From: Chinchilla lanigera
Taxonomy: Eukaryota; Chordata; Mammalia; Rodentia; Chinchillidae
Assembly (NCBI RefSeq): GCF_000276665.1
Contig: NW_004955502.1
Coordinates: 900,884 to 964,883 of the forward strand
Direction: 5' to 3'
DNA: 64,000 bases
The notes under the pieces are model-generated. The model did no database searches. It saw only the letters and a program-made list of their open reading frames with translations, and was not told where the DNA came from. This document shows, in pieces, positions 35,880-49,171 of the stretch. A program made the position numbers and the translations under genes. Each line of letters opens with the position of its first letter. Position 1 is the first letter of the stretch.

Positions 35880-37212
35880 CAAAACACTACAAATTTCAAT
35901 AATCAAAACAGCATAGCATTGGCATAGGTTGATGGAACAGAATTGAGAATATAGAAATAGACCCTTGTGTCTATGGTCAACTGATTGAGCAGGATACCAA
36001 GACAATGAAATAAATAGTGTTTTCAACTAGTGGTATTAGAACTTCTGCTTATATACATCTAAACAAATGTAGCTGGAGTAACTTCATGGTAAACATAAAA
36101 ATTTACTGACAATGTACCATGTACCTAAAAATAAGAACCAAGATGTTAAAATAATGATGATACAAGAAAATTTCAAATCAAAATTTTGTAACTTTAGATT
36201 ATACAATGAAGACCAAAAGCAAAAGTAACAAAAGGAAAAATAAGGTAAACTGGAGGTTAGCAAAATGAAAAAGTATTGAACTTCAAAGGACACCATCATG
36301 AAAATGGGAAAAAAAACCCACAAAATATTCTCTATATCTAATGTGAGAATTAAATCAATATGTACGGAGAACTCTCAAAATTCAATAATAAAAAAGAATA
36401 CAAGTTCTTAAAATTTCAGAAAAGTTTTGAATAAAATTTTATAAATGAATATTTCTCCAATAATATACAAATGACCAAGAAACACATGGAAAAATACTCA
36501 GTGATAGTAGTAATTAGGGAAATACAAAGGGAAACCACAGTAGGATATCACTTCAACCTATTTGTTTAATCAGAATTTTAATAACCTAACAATAATATGT
36601 GATGGTGAGGATGTAGACAAGTTGGAATCCTCATATACTGCAAGTGGATTTGTAAGATGGTGCAGGCACTGAACTCTGAAAACTAGTTCGGAAGTTCCTC
36701 AAAAGAGCAAATATTTTCATGTGACTTAGAAAGTCCACTGCGTGATAAATGCCCAAGTGAGTTGTTATGTGCACACTCACACCTTGTACATGAATGCTCT
36801 TAGTGTCATTATTCCTAATAGCTAAAAGGTGAAAATAACTGAAATGTCTATTAACAAGTGAAGGGATATAACACTGTGGTATATCCATAAAGTGGAATTT
36901 TTTTTTACTACAGACAAGAATGAAACTTGATACACAATACAGTGTCAGTATGCCTTGAAAATATATGCTAAATCAAAAAAGCCAGACATGAAAGATTATT
37001 TAACATTCTATTTGCATAAAATGTACAGAGTAGGCAAAAAAAATTACCAGTACTGAGAGCTTTGCTAGGATGGATATAGGATTTCGTTTTGCTGTGTTGA
37101 AAACATACTAAAATTAGTTGTTCAGTTTCACATATGTAGTAAAAGTGACTGAATTGTATATTTTAAATAAAGTGAATTTTATTACACATGAGTTATATCT
37201 TAATAAACTTGT
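35880..37212 (+). mobile_element. Ancient L1 (ORF2 3' part and 3' UTR)
   Basis: Colinear decayed ORF2 landmarks: ATAGCATTGGCATAGGTTGA near 35920, AATATACAAATGACCAAGAA near 36464, GTGATGGTGAGGATGTAGAC near 36599, TGGTATATCCATAAAGTGGAA near 36876, then a 3' UTR with ACTGAATTGTATATTTTAAA near 37150. No coding capacity. It is older than the other L1 copies here. Confidence 0.75.
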
Positions 37213-39149
37213 TATCAACATATGCATGACACTTAAGGACATTTACACACTGAATAGTTCATACTATTAAGGAATCATTTTAAAAAGTTTAGATGTGATA
37301 ATGGTGTTTAGGTATGCTTTACAATAGAATCAGCATAAGTCAATTATTGTTGAGAAAAGTTGCTAAATACATTTTCAACTTTTAAAGAATGTAGATTTAT
37401 ACATTTTTTCAGAGAAGGAGAAAAATCCAAAAGTTATTTGCAGATCATAGGAAAGCATGAAAAAGACTCTAATTCCCAGTTAACTCAGAAATAATAAAAA
37501 ACATAAGTTGTGTATATATTTAGAATGACATGCCATACATCCCTTGTATTCAATACTGAGGTTATAAAATACACTTAGAAATGTATGTGAGCAATGTAAG
37601 TCTAACATTTTGTACAAAACAAATAAAGTTTAAAAATGTAGTTTCTTGATTTGGTTGCAAAGTTGCATTAGGTCTTTCATGTAAAATATTGACCAGTAAT
37701 TAATGGAATTACCTCATTATAGCATAAAATTCACTGTAGAAAGTAAAAAATTATCTAAAATATTACTACTTTTCCTGTGAAAGTTAGCATGAGTGCCAAA
37801 AAGTATATAGGATGCTATTCCCTGAACAGTTTACTACACCAGATAGTCACGTATTTATCCTTCTAAGTATATAAACCTGAACAAAGAGAAAATTTCCAAT
37901 AAGAGTATTTGATTTCTTCATATATTAATTGTGTCATACAATTTAGTCATTGTTTTTTTTTCCTTTATGATTCTGTAGTTCTGATTAGAAATTCTATTAA
38001 TCTGACATAGGAATGGGGTATTGTTCTACTGGAGATGAAAGTTAGATTAAAAAGCAGACTTTAAAATACCTCATAAGCCATACTAAATATAACCAAATTA
38101 TTTTCTTATCCCTCACATAGGAACTAATGTCTTTGTTCTATGAGTTGTAGTGATTTAGAATAGCATGTCCACAGTAAGTTATCCCTGCCACAGTGACCTA
38201 GGAAGTTTTCATAACATATAAAGGCATAATAGCCAAAAGAAAATCACAAGTAGTTAATACCATTTGTATTTTCAGATATAGCTTGTGAATCCAAATTCAA
38301 TGAAGAATTATAGTTTTTCATGTGAGAAACTTGTGAATTCTTGTATTGATATTTAACTTTTAACTTGCCCTTATATAGCTTTGAGAATGTCACTATAGTC
38401 TGCCACTAAACAATGAAAGCTAACAGGATTGAATTATCTCTAACTCTATGAAATATTTGAAATTGGGAGAATTAAGTGATAGATTTAGTTTCTATGCAAA
38501 AGGTAACTGTTTATTAGTAGAGAAACTTCCTTACTCAGAGCTAAAATATCAAGGACAGAACAAGATTATTTATATAATTTATAAATATAACAGTACCTAT
38601 AAAAGTTATGTATGTTATAGAGACTTTAATAATTCATAACTATAACTGCATAACCTATGGAATCTAATGCTGATGGTGTATGAAATTTTAAGAAATTTTC
38701 AAAATCACTGAAAGTAGTGGTAAGATTAGCAATGCATTTATGAATGTTATTTGTTGTTAGCAAATCTATTACTAACATGTTAAGCTTTATTTTCCCAATA
38801 TTTATTGAAGCAAGACTAGAAAAGACTGTAGCAACATATTATTTATTTAATGTGCACTGCTTATAAAGAGTGCACTGCTTATAAAGAGTGCACATCTTCA
38901 CGTGGAACAGTGCTTTGGTTCTGGACTACACTGATTGATGATATTTGTGCAAAGTAACCAGCAAAACTGTACTTTAAATAAATTTCCCTGGTGATCGTTT
39001 TACACTGTTGCATAATATTTGAAAGTAATGGGCATAGGGGTAACACTTTTGAGATTCCTCCATTGCTTTAAGGAATCTAAGTGCAGTTACTTAACAAACA
39101 ATGAAACTCAGTGCCTTATGATGTGAACACAATGAAATGAAAGTGGTTA
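37213..39149. other. No recognised gene
   Basis: AT-rich DNA. A 20-bp unit (GTGCACTGCTTATAAAGA...) is tandemly duplicated near 38853-38892. No other structure assigned. Confidence 0.5.
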
Positions 39150-39283
39150 TTCTAGCTCTTGCAGACTTAGTGTTTGACCTTGAATGAGTCACCTCCCTTC
39201 TCTGGGCTTGAGTTCCCTCATGTGTGTGGGAAAGCATTAAGTCAGATAACTTTTGACGAGCTTCCAGTTCCATTCTTCTATGG
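39150..39283 (+). mobile_element. MIR SINE
   Basis: GACCTTGAATGAGTCACCTC, TCTCTGGGCTTGAGTTCCCT and, downstream, GAGCTTCCAGTTCCATTCTT are in the order of the MIR core and 3' part. Confidence 0.7.
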
Positions 39284-39711
39284 AAATGCAGTGTGCAGGA
39301 TCACACACGCTTCTTCTAGGTTAGGGCCAGTAAATGCAAGGCTCCATCACACCTATGGGCATACTTAATTCCCATTCTCATTTCAGTATGACATTTATTA
39401 TGCTTTTAAATTCATTAGAAAGTCACTAATCATGGCAAAGATTTTATTCCTGCTGCATCTAGAATCATTTAAATACAATTTCAGAATCTGGTACTTTGCA
39501 ATATGGCACATAAGCTTTGCAACAGTAACTAAGAAATGGTGAAAGTTCTTTGTTGGAGAACACAGCTTGCCACAGGCCCTTTGTCTCCAGGACCAGTTAT
39601 ATGAATTATTTTTTTACACAGAATCTATGAAAAAGAAATTTACATTGCAACCTAATATGCATTGCATTTTGTAAGCAGGATGGTTTGGAAATCAAAGTAT
39701 ACAAATATTTA

Positions 39712-39866
39712 CTGCTTTTGTCTTTTTGAGAAAATTGTCACTACACAGTTCAGACTGGTTTTGAGCTCACTTTGCAGCCCAGGCTTGTCTTGAACTCACA
39801 GCGATCCTCCTGCCTCAGCCTCCAGAGTGCTGGGATTACAGGCCTGTGCCACCATGCCTGGATAAG
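39712..39866 (-). mobile_element. B1-type SINE
   Basis: Reversed B1 with CCTCCTGCCTCAGCCTCC, GTGCTGGGATTACAGG and CCACCATGCCTGG. Two related blocks (CAGTTCAGACTGG... and GCAGCCCAGGCTTG...) indicate an internal duplication. A 15-bp target duplication, GTATACAAATATTTA, lies at 39697-39711 and 39867-39881. Confidence 0.93.
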
Positions 39867-40698
39867 GTATACAAATATTTAAAAACAAAATAGAATTCTT
39901 TTAATCACTATGTCATTAAATTTCACCTTGCATCACAGATAGAAAAGGTAATGTGATTTGGGGTTACTGTAGGAAATCTTTGAAAAATATCAAGCAGCTG
40001 GTTTGACTCTAGTACCAAGTGATCAGAATGACACCCACATTATCACATCATTCATTATCATCTATTCTATTCTGTTGTGAACAACTCCTCAGCTGGGATC
40101 TGTACCAAGTCACATCTCTCCTTTGGTTTCAGAAGTCTGTACAAGTGGCTCTAGGTTCTACAGAAATAACTACTTTGGTTCCAGTAAGGAGTCTGGATCA
40201 TTCACTCAGCGAGTCTGTCTGGCTTTCCAGAAAGAGGCTTTGGAATTTATTTGCTATTTACTGGAGCTCTGCAGTATTTACTGTCATTTTCTCTGTCTTC
40301 TTTACAGGATGAAGTTAAATTCCCACTAGCAGGCTCGTGAACATCTGAATTTGAATGTGTTGGTTCAGGTGTACTATTACCCAAACAGTTTTCAGAGTCT
40401 TAGAAATATTCTATGTACATCTTTTAGCCTTGTATTTCTACATTTGTTTTCTTTTATTTGATTTCAACTTTACACTGGAATATCAGAAAAAAATTGTGCC
40501 TCATATCTATTTGTGCTTTGGCAATATACACTTGATTTATTTTTTTCAATTTGATTACAGATTGATAAATTTCCATGTTAAATCAATGAGAAGTCTGATG
40601 TTTTCTTTTTTACCCATTCACTTTTCACTGACTTAATCCTTGCAATTACTCTGATTATCCTATGGTAATTTCTTTGAATTTTTGATACTTCGCTCTAC

Positions 40699-40800
40699 CA
40701 TTTTTTTTTTTTTTTTGGTTTTTCTTCTGTACCAGGAATCGAACTCATGACCTCGCCCTTGCCAAGCAGGTGCTGTGCCACTGAGCTAAATCCCCAGCCC
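40699..40800 (-). mobile_element. ID-type SINE
   Basis: T-run, then CTGTACCAGGAATCGAACTC and GAGCTAAATCCCCAGCCCC (reversed ID). An 8-bp duplication, CGCTCTAC, lies at 40691-40698 approximately and 40801-40808. Confidence 0.9.
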
Positions 40801-40869
40801 CGCTCTACTTTTATGTTGAATAATTCTTAATTATTCTTAATCCAGCCTGACACAAGAAGCACCAATGCA

Positions 40870-41000
40870 AATGGGGCATAGTGAAATACAAGTTTGATTC
40901 TAACACTCAGAGAGTTTGAGGAAGGATGACTGCTGGTTTGAGCCCAGCTTGGGCAACTTAATGACTGAGTGAAAAGTCATCTCAAAATAAAAAAAATATT
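40870..41000 (+). mobile_element. B1-like SINE, degenerate
   Basis: A B1-sized block with CTAACACTCAGAGAGTTTGA, GGTTTGAGCCCAGCTTGG and GTCATCTCAAAATAAAAA in the right order. Confidence 0.6.
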
Positions 41001-41137
41001 GAAGTGCCACAGATAATAATAATGTCACTTACAGACATTGAATGTCAAAAGTAACAATAAGGCTTGCAGAACAGGGAACTTATTTTATGTAAACCCATAT
41101 TACCTCTTATAACTAACATACTTCAAAATGTTAGTTC

Positions 41138-41160
41138 ATATATATATATATATATATATG
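41138..41160. repeat. (TA)n microsatellite
   Basis: Simple TA run. Confidence 0.9.
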
Positions 41161-42495
41161 CATTTTTCTCTGTGTGTGTGCATGTATTTTTCTGCTCATA
41201 TGATAGTACAAAGAAAGTGTTCTGCTATAGGGGATTGCAATATGTTTCTGTCCTAAGTTATCATTTAGGAATCAAACCAGGAGTCACACATGGGGAACAG
41301 TTAGTGAGGGTAGCATATTGGTCTGTTGTTAATTTTAACTGCAAAGTGATCCATGACCCCACCGATCTTCCCTTGGAGGAGGCTAGTTGTATGGCTCTGT
41401 CTAGCTAAGGAGTCTAAAAATTATACTTACTCTCTAGAATAGTGAGTCTTAGCTGCAGTGTACAGCAGCTAGGACAGGAGAATATTTTGGTGGAAAACCA
41501 GCTGTTTATCTATTTAGCAGAGATGAATGAGAGATTCATATTAAATATATGAAATTACACTCTATTATTCTTAGCTAGATTTTCTTCAATCTTAAAAGGA
41601 AGAGCTTTTTGTAAACAAAGATTTGATCTTTCTGCAACCAAATGCTTATTTTCCTTTAGAAAGAGGAATGGCGCATTTCTATAATAAAATGCCCCTAACT
41701 CAGAGCATTTCTTTTAGTTTGGATCATTTATAGGTTCTCAAAATTTGGGAATATTGTAACATGAATTTAGACATTTAAGAAAAACTAAAAACTGTGGGTC
41801 TTTATTATTTCTTTTAAGTATTTATCAATTATCTACCCAGTTTCTATGATGTGAGATGGTGCTGAGACCAGCGCAGCTCTTGAAACTCCAGAGGGAGGCT
41901 AGTGGAGGATGAGGAAATGAAGGCATGAGTCAGGATGCAGAAAGCTGAGGTCAGGCGGAGCCCCTGTCCGGATGGGAAAAGGATTCTCCAACAACTACAG
42001 TCAGCATAGGAGGCTGTTTACAGAGAATCTAAGGGGAGGGTAAGATCTGGGACAGGAAGAACATCCAATCTTCAGCAAAACATCATGCCTTGGTGGTTAA
42101 ATGTGGAACAAGAGAGGCATTATCTGTGCTATCTCAGGGGCACACTCTGTGTGTCAGCTCCCTGAGCTGCATACACTTCTCACGGGGCCCTGTCAAACTC
42201 ATGAGAAGCAGTGACCTTGTGCTAGATACCCAACATACAGACAGCTTCACACCCAACAGGATGGCACTTTCCTCATAAGGTGGTGAATGTGATAAAATAT
42301 GCTATTTACTCTATGAGTATTTTCTGAGTTATTTCTTTTTTAGTTTTCCTTTGCTTATTTATAAGGTGAGAATAATAAGGTCTTCTCCAACATACTTGTA
42401 CTGAGATTATTGTAACAAACAGCTTAAAAGTTTTTTTATGCTTCATAACATGAACAAAAATATTCCATATTATTTTGTCCAATTTAAGAGCTTAA
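41161..42495. other. No recognised gene
   Basis: Includes a less AT-rich patch at 41850-42280 with short open frames but no recognisable product or splice context. Confidence 0.5.
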
Positions 42496-42499
42496 ATTG

Positions 42500-42710
42500 G
42501 GGAAAGAGAGAGAGACAAAGAGTGAGAGAAAGAGACAGAGATTCGGAGAAAGAGAAAAAAAGAGACGACCATGAAGGAGGAGAAAAAGAGAAGAAAAGGA
42601 AGGAGAAAGGGATTAACGAAGGGAGAGAGGAAAGAAGGTAAAAAGGAAGGAAGGAAGGAATGGTGGAAGGGTGGAAGGAAGGATAGAAGGAAAAGGAAAA
42701 ACAAAATGAG
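42500..42710. repeat. GA-rich / (GAAA)n-(GGAA)n purine tract
   Basis: About 200 bp of almost pure purine on the plus strand, with GAGA, GAAAA and GGAA motifs. The low-complexity frames on both strands are artefacts of it. Confidence 0.92.
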
Positions 42711-43162
42711 ACCAGAAGCTCTGTCATAAACCTGGGTTTCTACAGCACTGCCCAGATAGTGCCTTATATTTAATAGAGAAATGCTGTTTCCTTATTGGGT
42801 TGGATTATACATATCACAGTCAAATATGTAATTTGAATGTGCATAATGGTGGTGCATAAGTACAATGTATGTGTGGTTGTACTCATATAGCATTGTACAG
42901 AAGGTCATCTTTGCTCTGCTCAAAGAAATCTGAGCAAAGATTGTACTTTCAAAAATACTTTAAATTATGGCAATAATTCCATAAATTTACATTCGAGTTA
43001 CAAAATAGTCATTGGTATGAATACAGTACGGAAGAATAAAAGACAAAGTTGAAATGCAACTGTTTTTGACACTATTTGGGGTGAATTTTATTTTTAAATT
43101 TAAATATCTCAAATATGAAATTTAGTTTGAATTTAATTATGCAATCATATATTATTGCAAGT
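42711..43162. other. No recognised feature
   Basis: AT-rich, unique-looking. Confidence 0.5.
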
Positions 43163-43328
43163 CTTTTTTTATTTTAAAAATTAAAAAGCTGACAAAACAA
43201 TGAAGACAAAATCAAAACAGCACAAAAGGAACAAAAATGATACATGACCTCAAAATAAAATGATAGAAATTTACAATGGTTGCCACATTACATACTGTTG
43301 TCTTCAGTGAAGTTGCTCTATCCACCTC
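43163..43328 (-). mobile_element. L1 3' UTR fragment, minus strand
   Basis: T-rich start followed by the reversed 3' UTR pattern seen at 18990-19150 and 28404-28559 (GGTTGCCACATTACATAC, GTTGTCTTCAGTGAAGTTG). Confidence 0.7.
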
Positions 43329-43384
43329 ACATAAGAATGTGCCTGCTTGAATTTGGAATCAGAATGACTGGCCTGAAAATAGTA

Positions 43385-43470
43385 TGCAGTATAAAAACCA
43401 TTGCTGAACTCCTACCATCTTGTATAGTGAAGCTCTGCATTGCTTCCAATGTTTTATTTTATTTATTTAT
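43385..43470 (+). mobile_element. L1 3' UTR fragment, plus strand
   Basis: TGCTGAACTCCTACCATCTT and ATAGTGAAGCTCTGCATTGC match the plus-strand 3' UTR at 9545-9600. It ends in a (TTTA)n tract. Confidence 0.75.
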
Positions 43471-43499
43471 TTATTTATTACTTGTTACTGTCTTTGAAA

Positions 43500-45099
43500 A
43501 TCTTAAATGACTCAATTTAAAAAGTTTTTAACATGTAAGGTCTACTGAACTGCAGAATTCATAAAGACATTCTCATGTAACCATCACTGATGTCTCCTCC
43601 AAAACATCTTTTTTTTCACAGGGCCAAGTGAAGCAGCAATTTACAATCTACTTTAATTATATAAAGAGTGGCACAAATTTTAGTTATTTTGCATCACAAT
43701 GATTTTCTTAGAAATATTTTGAATGCATGATACACAAAAGTATTGAGAGGATTTCAGGCTATGTAGGTACTCATTGATGCTTTTAATATCAGAAATATTT
43801 CATTAGATTATAGTTGCAAAAAATATGAGTGCTTTATCTTTTGGAAGTACATTTTTTGTTATTTTGAAAGACAGCCTAAATGAACATAGTTTTTTCCATT
43901 AGTTCAATTTTATCTTTATTGTGTTTTTTCTTTTATATCACAACACCATGTACAGATACAAGTACAAGCATACTTACCACTTTACACAAAATAGTAACAA
44001 TATCTGAGTAAGGAATGGATTAAAGTTAAGTTCTCCTTTTCCACAATACTTTAATTCCTCAGTGGGTTTTGCATCAAAACACAGAGCCTATGTAACAGAC
44101 ATGGAGATAGAAGAGTGGTTATTTAAAAATCTTTATTCACTATCTTTTCTCTTCAGATTTTGTAGCACATATAATTTGTTACTTCTAAGTTTCAGGATAA
44201 GTGACATTTTCTTAAAGATTTTCTGAGAAAGATATGTAGTCTCCAAATTTGAATGCAAATATTTCCTACAAAAAGATGAAATTTTACTCTATAAAAAGTC
44301 AAAAAAAAAACCCATTTGAATAAATCACTTACCTTTATAAGATTCTTTTATTTTCTTATAATAAGCAACTATGAGCTCAAATTTGTATTAGATAAGTAAT
44401 TTAATGATCACTAAATATTGAATGATAAAGAAGCTACTTTTACTATTACTCTCAATTATAGCTCTATCAATTTAAATGACAGTTACTAATGTGTCATTTA
44501 AAATTAACAGCTTAGCCTGTGTTTCTCCATTATTCTGAGATTAATGTTTCCCAAGGTACTAGTAGCTGGAGAAAAATATATCTTGAGACATTTTATGAGT
44601 AGAGCTGAAAGCAAATTATGTCAAAAAAGATTTGGATAGACATTTAGTATCTTCTCTCTGTGTTAAGAACAGAGTGTCTCCAATTATTCGGTATTGAATA
44701 AATTAATAAAAATGTGCACACACTTTTAGAAAAGAAAAACACCCATGACCTTAATCAAATAGTTTGAAATTGAAGCTGGCAGTTGAAACAAGGGACCTAC
44801 CAGTTAAAAATTACATAACTGCCAAATATGCATAATTTATTTTATTTTACTCACAGAAGAAAATCTGTACAGGACAAAAATTGATCAACTAAGAAATTAA
44901 ATGCTTTATATGTACATTGTCATCCACGAACATCCTTTGGTTAACAAATGTGAACCCATACTTTAACAAGACAGGACTTCATCTCATGTGCTGCAAGCCA
45001 CTCAAGCAAACCTGGACTGTGAAATTCTGTCACATTCATCATAGCCACTGGACCTTTAGCTAAGGGACTACCATCTTTTTCATCCTTGGAAACAACACA
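43500..45099. other. No recognised gene
   Basis: AT-rich DNA. No repeat family was assigned with confidence. Confidence 0.5.
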
Positions 45100-45251
45100 G
45101 CTGAGTGTGATGGTACACACCTGTAATTCCAGCACTCTGGAGGATGAGGCAGGAGAAATGCTACAAGTCCAAGGCCAGCCTAGAGTACATAAGGAGATCA
45201 AGGCCAGATGTTTAACTACATAGTGAGGCCCTGTTTTTTTTTTTAAAAAAA
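45100..45251 (+). mobile_element. B1-type SINE
   Basis: Plus-strand B1 (GGTACACACCTGTAATTCC, AGCACTCTGGAGGATGAG, AAGGCCAGCCTAGAGTAC) ending in CCCTG plus T/A homopolymers. A near-perfect target duplication (GGAAACAACACA / GGAACAACACA) flanks it. Confidence 0.88.
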
Positions 45252-45263
45252 GGAACAACACAC

Positions 45264-45849
45264 TTTCCAGTTGAGAAGCAGCAACTGGAAGATTTGAACA
45301 ATTTATACAGTCTAACAAAATAATTTTATGAAATTAAATATTAATATCTTAAAAAGTGCAGATGCATACTTTGATTGAATAAAACATTTTTTAAATATAA
45401 CATTTTAATTTCTACTTAAAAAACAGCAATTTCATATGGTACAAGATAATACAAGGTTTTCTTCATTTATACTTGACTACTTAGAGCTGAGTACAAAGAT
45501 ACTTTCTGCAGTTGTATAATGTACTGTACATCATCATTATTTTAGGAAATGAACTGATGAAAACTCCAACACTAGTTATTCCTTTGTGTGAAAGTTTACA
45601 GTTGAAGCAGATTACGATGCGCAGGACTGCGCAGCTGGGCTCCAGTTTTGGAGAACTTTGGATTCTGTTTTCGGCTGAGGGTTATAACAAGAATACATCC
45701 ACCTTAATCCCAAGTACCACCAAGATTGGCTCAGCCACCTACTGTAATGGTCTACCAGAAAAAGTGGTGATATACTTGTGAGCCTAAATACTGTCCATGT
45801 AAGTTTCTATTGCCATTACACACAATACCAATAACCAACCATCAGGAGA
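45264..45849. other. No recognised gene
   Basis: The 45512-45781 frame (89 codons) has no recognisable features. Confidence 0.5.
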
Positions 45850-46754
45850 CACTTACCAGATAAACAGAAACAGCAAGAACAAAAATGAGGTTATCAGTCA
45901 TCGGGACCAGAAAAAAATTATCCTGATATTAGAACTATTAGAAGTATGCAAGTAATTATGATTAATATATTAAAGAGTCTGTTTTGAAATGTAGGCAACA
46001 TGCACGGAAAAATGGGATTAAGTAGAAATAAGAAACCAGCAACAAAACCCCCATTAAGGGAATGGTCAAAATAAAAAATAAGATATCAGAGATAAAGAAC
46101 CATTGCTATGACATTTTTCAGTAAACTTGACTCAACTAAGAATCCAAACATTTGAAGTTAACACAATAGAAATCATCCAAAACAAAATATTGTTAAAAAA
46201 AATTACGAGACAACACTAAGCATTCAAGACCACTGCGGCAATGTCAAATGGTCTCAAATATACATCCTTTTAGAAGAAGGGAAAAGAAGGTAAAAAGGGA
46301 AGGAGGATTTGAGTAGACAGCAGTCACAATTTTCCAAAATTGAAAAAAGAAAAAGAAAAAGGCAAAACAGATACTGAGAAAATCTTCAAGCTTATAAGCA
46401 CCCAGAAAGCACACCTATGCACATTATAGTCAAACATATGAAACACAAATGAAGAAACTATTTTGAAAGTTGCCAGAGGAAAAAATAAAATTGCATGTGG
46501 AGAAAACCATTCCAGATTAATGAGAAGTTTATGTTTAGAAACTATGCAGAGCAGAGGCAACTGAGAGACATTTTTAAATTGAAAATGAAATTTTAAATGA
46601 TCTGTTTTAATTTTTATATCTACTAAAAATGTTCTCTAAAATGAATGAAATTTTTTATATATTCATCCAAATGATAATGTGGAAAAATTATAAAAATAAA
46701 ATTAGGAAATAAGAAATAATTCTTCAATAAAACAGCAGAGATAATACAGCGTTT

Positions 46755-46965
46755 CACTAGACAAATAATCTGAGCAATGTAGTTGAGGTTAGTGATATGT
46801 AATGTAACAACCACTGCTGATTCGCATTATTTTGTCTTGAGACTCTGTATCACTCTGAATGTTCTTGTTTTGATTTGTTTATGTTTGTGATGCTGGCATG
46901 TGGCCACTGTTCTATTTCTTTGTTTGTTTGTGTCTCATTTACTACTCGCTTTAAAAAAAAAAAAT
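46755..46965 (+). mobile_element. L1 3' UTR, young family
   Basis: Colinear with 9655-9790: ATAATCTGAGCAATGTAGTTG, TGGCCACTGTTCTATT and the T/G-rich stretch, ending in an A-run at 46951-46963. Inserted into older L1 material. Confidence 0.8.
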
Positions 46966-47381
46966 TAGGGTCAAAGAAACATTTTTAAATAATCAAAAGC
47001 AGAAGAATACCTTGCCAGAAAGCATGCACTAGATATATGACGTAGAAAATTCTTTTTCACAAAAAATAAAATGTTTAAAATTAAAAAGACAAAAATACCA
47101 AATGTTCCTAAGGAAGTAGAGCCACTAGATGCTTCATGTGCTTCTGACAGACATATAAATGTGTGCAGTCACTTTGGAAATAGTTTATTACTTTCTTACA
47201 ATATTGAACATGCCATCACCATATAACCCAGAAATGTCAGCTGTAAGCATTTACTCAGAGTAGGAATAGCGATGTATTACACCTTATTTACAATAGTCAG
47301 AAGCTAGAAATAACCCAGATATCTATGAACTGGTGCATTACATAAAAAACAGTCATACATTAACACATAAGAATACCACTT

Positions 47382-47383
<2 letters not shown>

Positions 47384-47433
<50 letters not shown>

Positions 47434-47445
47434 CACACACACACG
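47384..47445. repeat. (TA)n(CA)n microsatellite
   Basis: More than 20 TA units followed by a short CA run. Confidence 0.92.
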
Positions 47446-47867
47446 GATCTCACAAGTATCAGTTTAAAAATTAAAAGCTACAAAGCTACTAGAATTCACA
47501 CAAACGATGTATGTTTTAAAATAAATCAAAACTATAGAATAAGAAACCATATTAGTGGTTGCTAGAGGCAGTGGTTGTTACTCCACAAAATTTTTACAAG
47601 GACATTGCTTAATTACTAAATATATGAAGACTTTATATTTTGTATAAATATAAGATTTTTGTATAAATAGAAAATTTCTGTATAAATAGAAGATTTATTT
47701 TTGTATAAAGAGATTTTTGTATGAATAGAAAATTTTTGTATTAATTCTGTCATGATCATATCCATTGTAGGAGTTCAGTATTTTGGGAGGGTTTTTTGAC
47801 TTCAGTTCAGTTCTCGCTAGTGCTCCATGTATATGAAAAATGCATTTTGCCAGTTTTATTTACAATG

Positions 47868-47981
47868 TTTTTTGTTTTGTTTTGTTTTTTTGAGACAGGG
47901 TCTCACTATACAGTTCAAACTGGTCTTGAGCTCACTTTGTAGCCCAGGCTGGTCTCAAACTTGCAATGATCCTCCTGCCTC
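47868..47981 (-). mobile_element. B1-type SINE, 5' part missing
   Basis: Reversed B1: TTTGAGACAGGGTCTCACTA, GTAGCCCAGGCTGGTCTC and GATCCTCCTGCCTC, then abrupt loss of similarity at 47981. It has the same internal duplication as the copy at 39712. Confidence 0.88.
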
Positions 47982-48849
47982 AATGATTTATATATTCCAA
48001 TTAAGTGATTTTATTCATCATATTTTTTTCAAGTGTACATTAGAACACATTGCTTCCTTTGTCAGCTACTGGCATGTGTGATACTAAAATTTACTAAAAT
48101 TGCCTTTTTTGAGAGACAAAAGAGGAAAGTATTTATCCATTAGTTCCTGTTAGCTCCTCATTTGTGAAGGTTTGAACTGTGGACCCATGTCTCTGTTGTA
48201 TGTCATCTTTGCAGATGTCAAAACAGGCTTCCCATCCAATAGTAAGAGAGAGGCCACAGGCAGAGAGACAGACATGGATGAGGCAGCCACAGCAAGTTCT
48301 GTTGAGTTTTATCCCTGCACAGTTAGATGTCAAAATTGGTGTAGCTTCTACTTGGATCCCTAGTTACTGGCTTACTTATTTCATATAGCTTATTAAACAA
48401 ACCTTCACAATATTATTTTGTAGGTAAGTTATTTTATTGAATTGATAAAATTAAAACCAGAGTAATATAGAGAATTTCTCAGACATGTTTGAGTTACCCA
48501 TAGAACAAATGAAGAGCAAAATAGATTGATGAGAGAACACTGAGATAGATCTTTTCCAAATGGAAAGGACACTGAGGGTAAGTAGGGGGCTGAGAGGAAG
48601 GGGACATAAAAAGATTTAAGACGCCATGTCAAGTGCATGTACAGCAAACACGTACCAATGAAATAAGCAAAGACGTCTCAATAATGAGTGTCTTCTTTCC
48701 TCACTTACCAATCTGTACTGAAACAACTTAAATAGTTCATACAAATTGTTACTCTAATTTATAACATGATCTTTAAAACCCTGCCTTCTTGATATTTATA
48801 TTATGTGTCACACTTCCTTAATAGTTAATATAAATTTAACATTCAACTG
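47982..48849. other. No recognised gene
   Basis: The overlapping frames on both strands at 48133-48388 have no family match and no supporting splice context. Confidence 0.45.
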
Positions 48850-49171
48850 TTATACTCTTTTAAATCTCCAGCCCCAAAGGTATTAAGAGGTGGGATTTTC
48901 AGAATGTAATTAGATCACAGTGTAGAACCCTTTCAAGTGGCCCTGTACTGAGAGATAAGAGTTTGCGTCCTCTGTATTGTACTATTCCTAATGTGGGAAA
49001 GGCTAAATGATCATTTGCAAATGAGAAATGCACCCTCACCTGATACCAGGCTGGCCAACATCCTGACCTTGGATTTTCTAGATCCAGAATGGTGTGAAAA
49101 AAAAGAAAATTTGTTGTTGAAGTCACCTAGTCTTTACTATTTTTGTTTTGGCAGCCCAAACTGACTAGGAC
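48850..49171 (+). mobile_element. MLT1-like LTR (ERVL-MaLR)
   Basis: Ends with AAGTCACCTAGTCTTTACTA and TTTTGGCAGCCCAAACTGAC, the MLT1 3' pattern. Upstream, GGTATTAAGAGGTGGGATTT and GACCTTGGATTTTC fit the same LTR with deletions. Confidence 0.65.

Larger units (their letters stand above)
45850..47640 (+). mobile_element. Ancient L1/HAL1-like remains
   Basis: 46370-46560 resembles old L1 ORF1 (GAAAGTTGCCAGAGGAAAAA and surrounding). 47100-47640 resembles the ORF2 end (TCACCATATAACCCAGAAAT; AACCCAGATATCTATGAACT) followed by old 3' UTR. A younger L1 3' end (46755-46965) and a TA/CA microsatellite lie within it. The family assignment is tentative. Confidence 0.55.

Noticed and set aside
41064..41408. 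114-codon plus-strand frame
   Set aside because: It runs through a TA microsatellite and has no recognisable product.
42470..42727. Serine/phenylalanine-rich and lysine/glutamate-rich frames
   Set aside because: Low-complexity translations of a purine-rich tract.
44941..45318. 125-codon minus-strand frame
   Set aside because: Much of it is the antisense of a B1 element.
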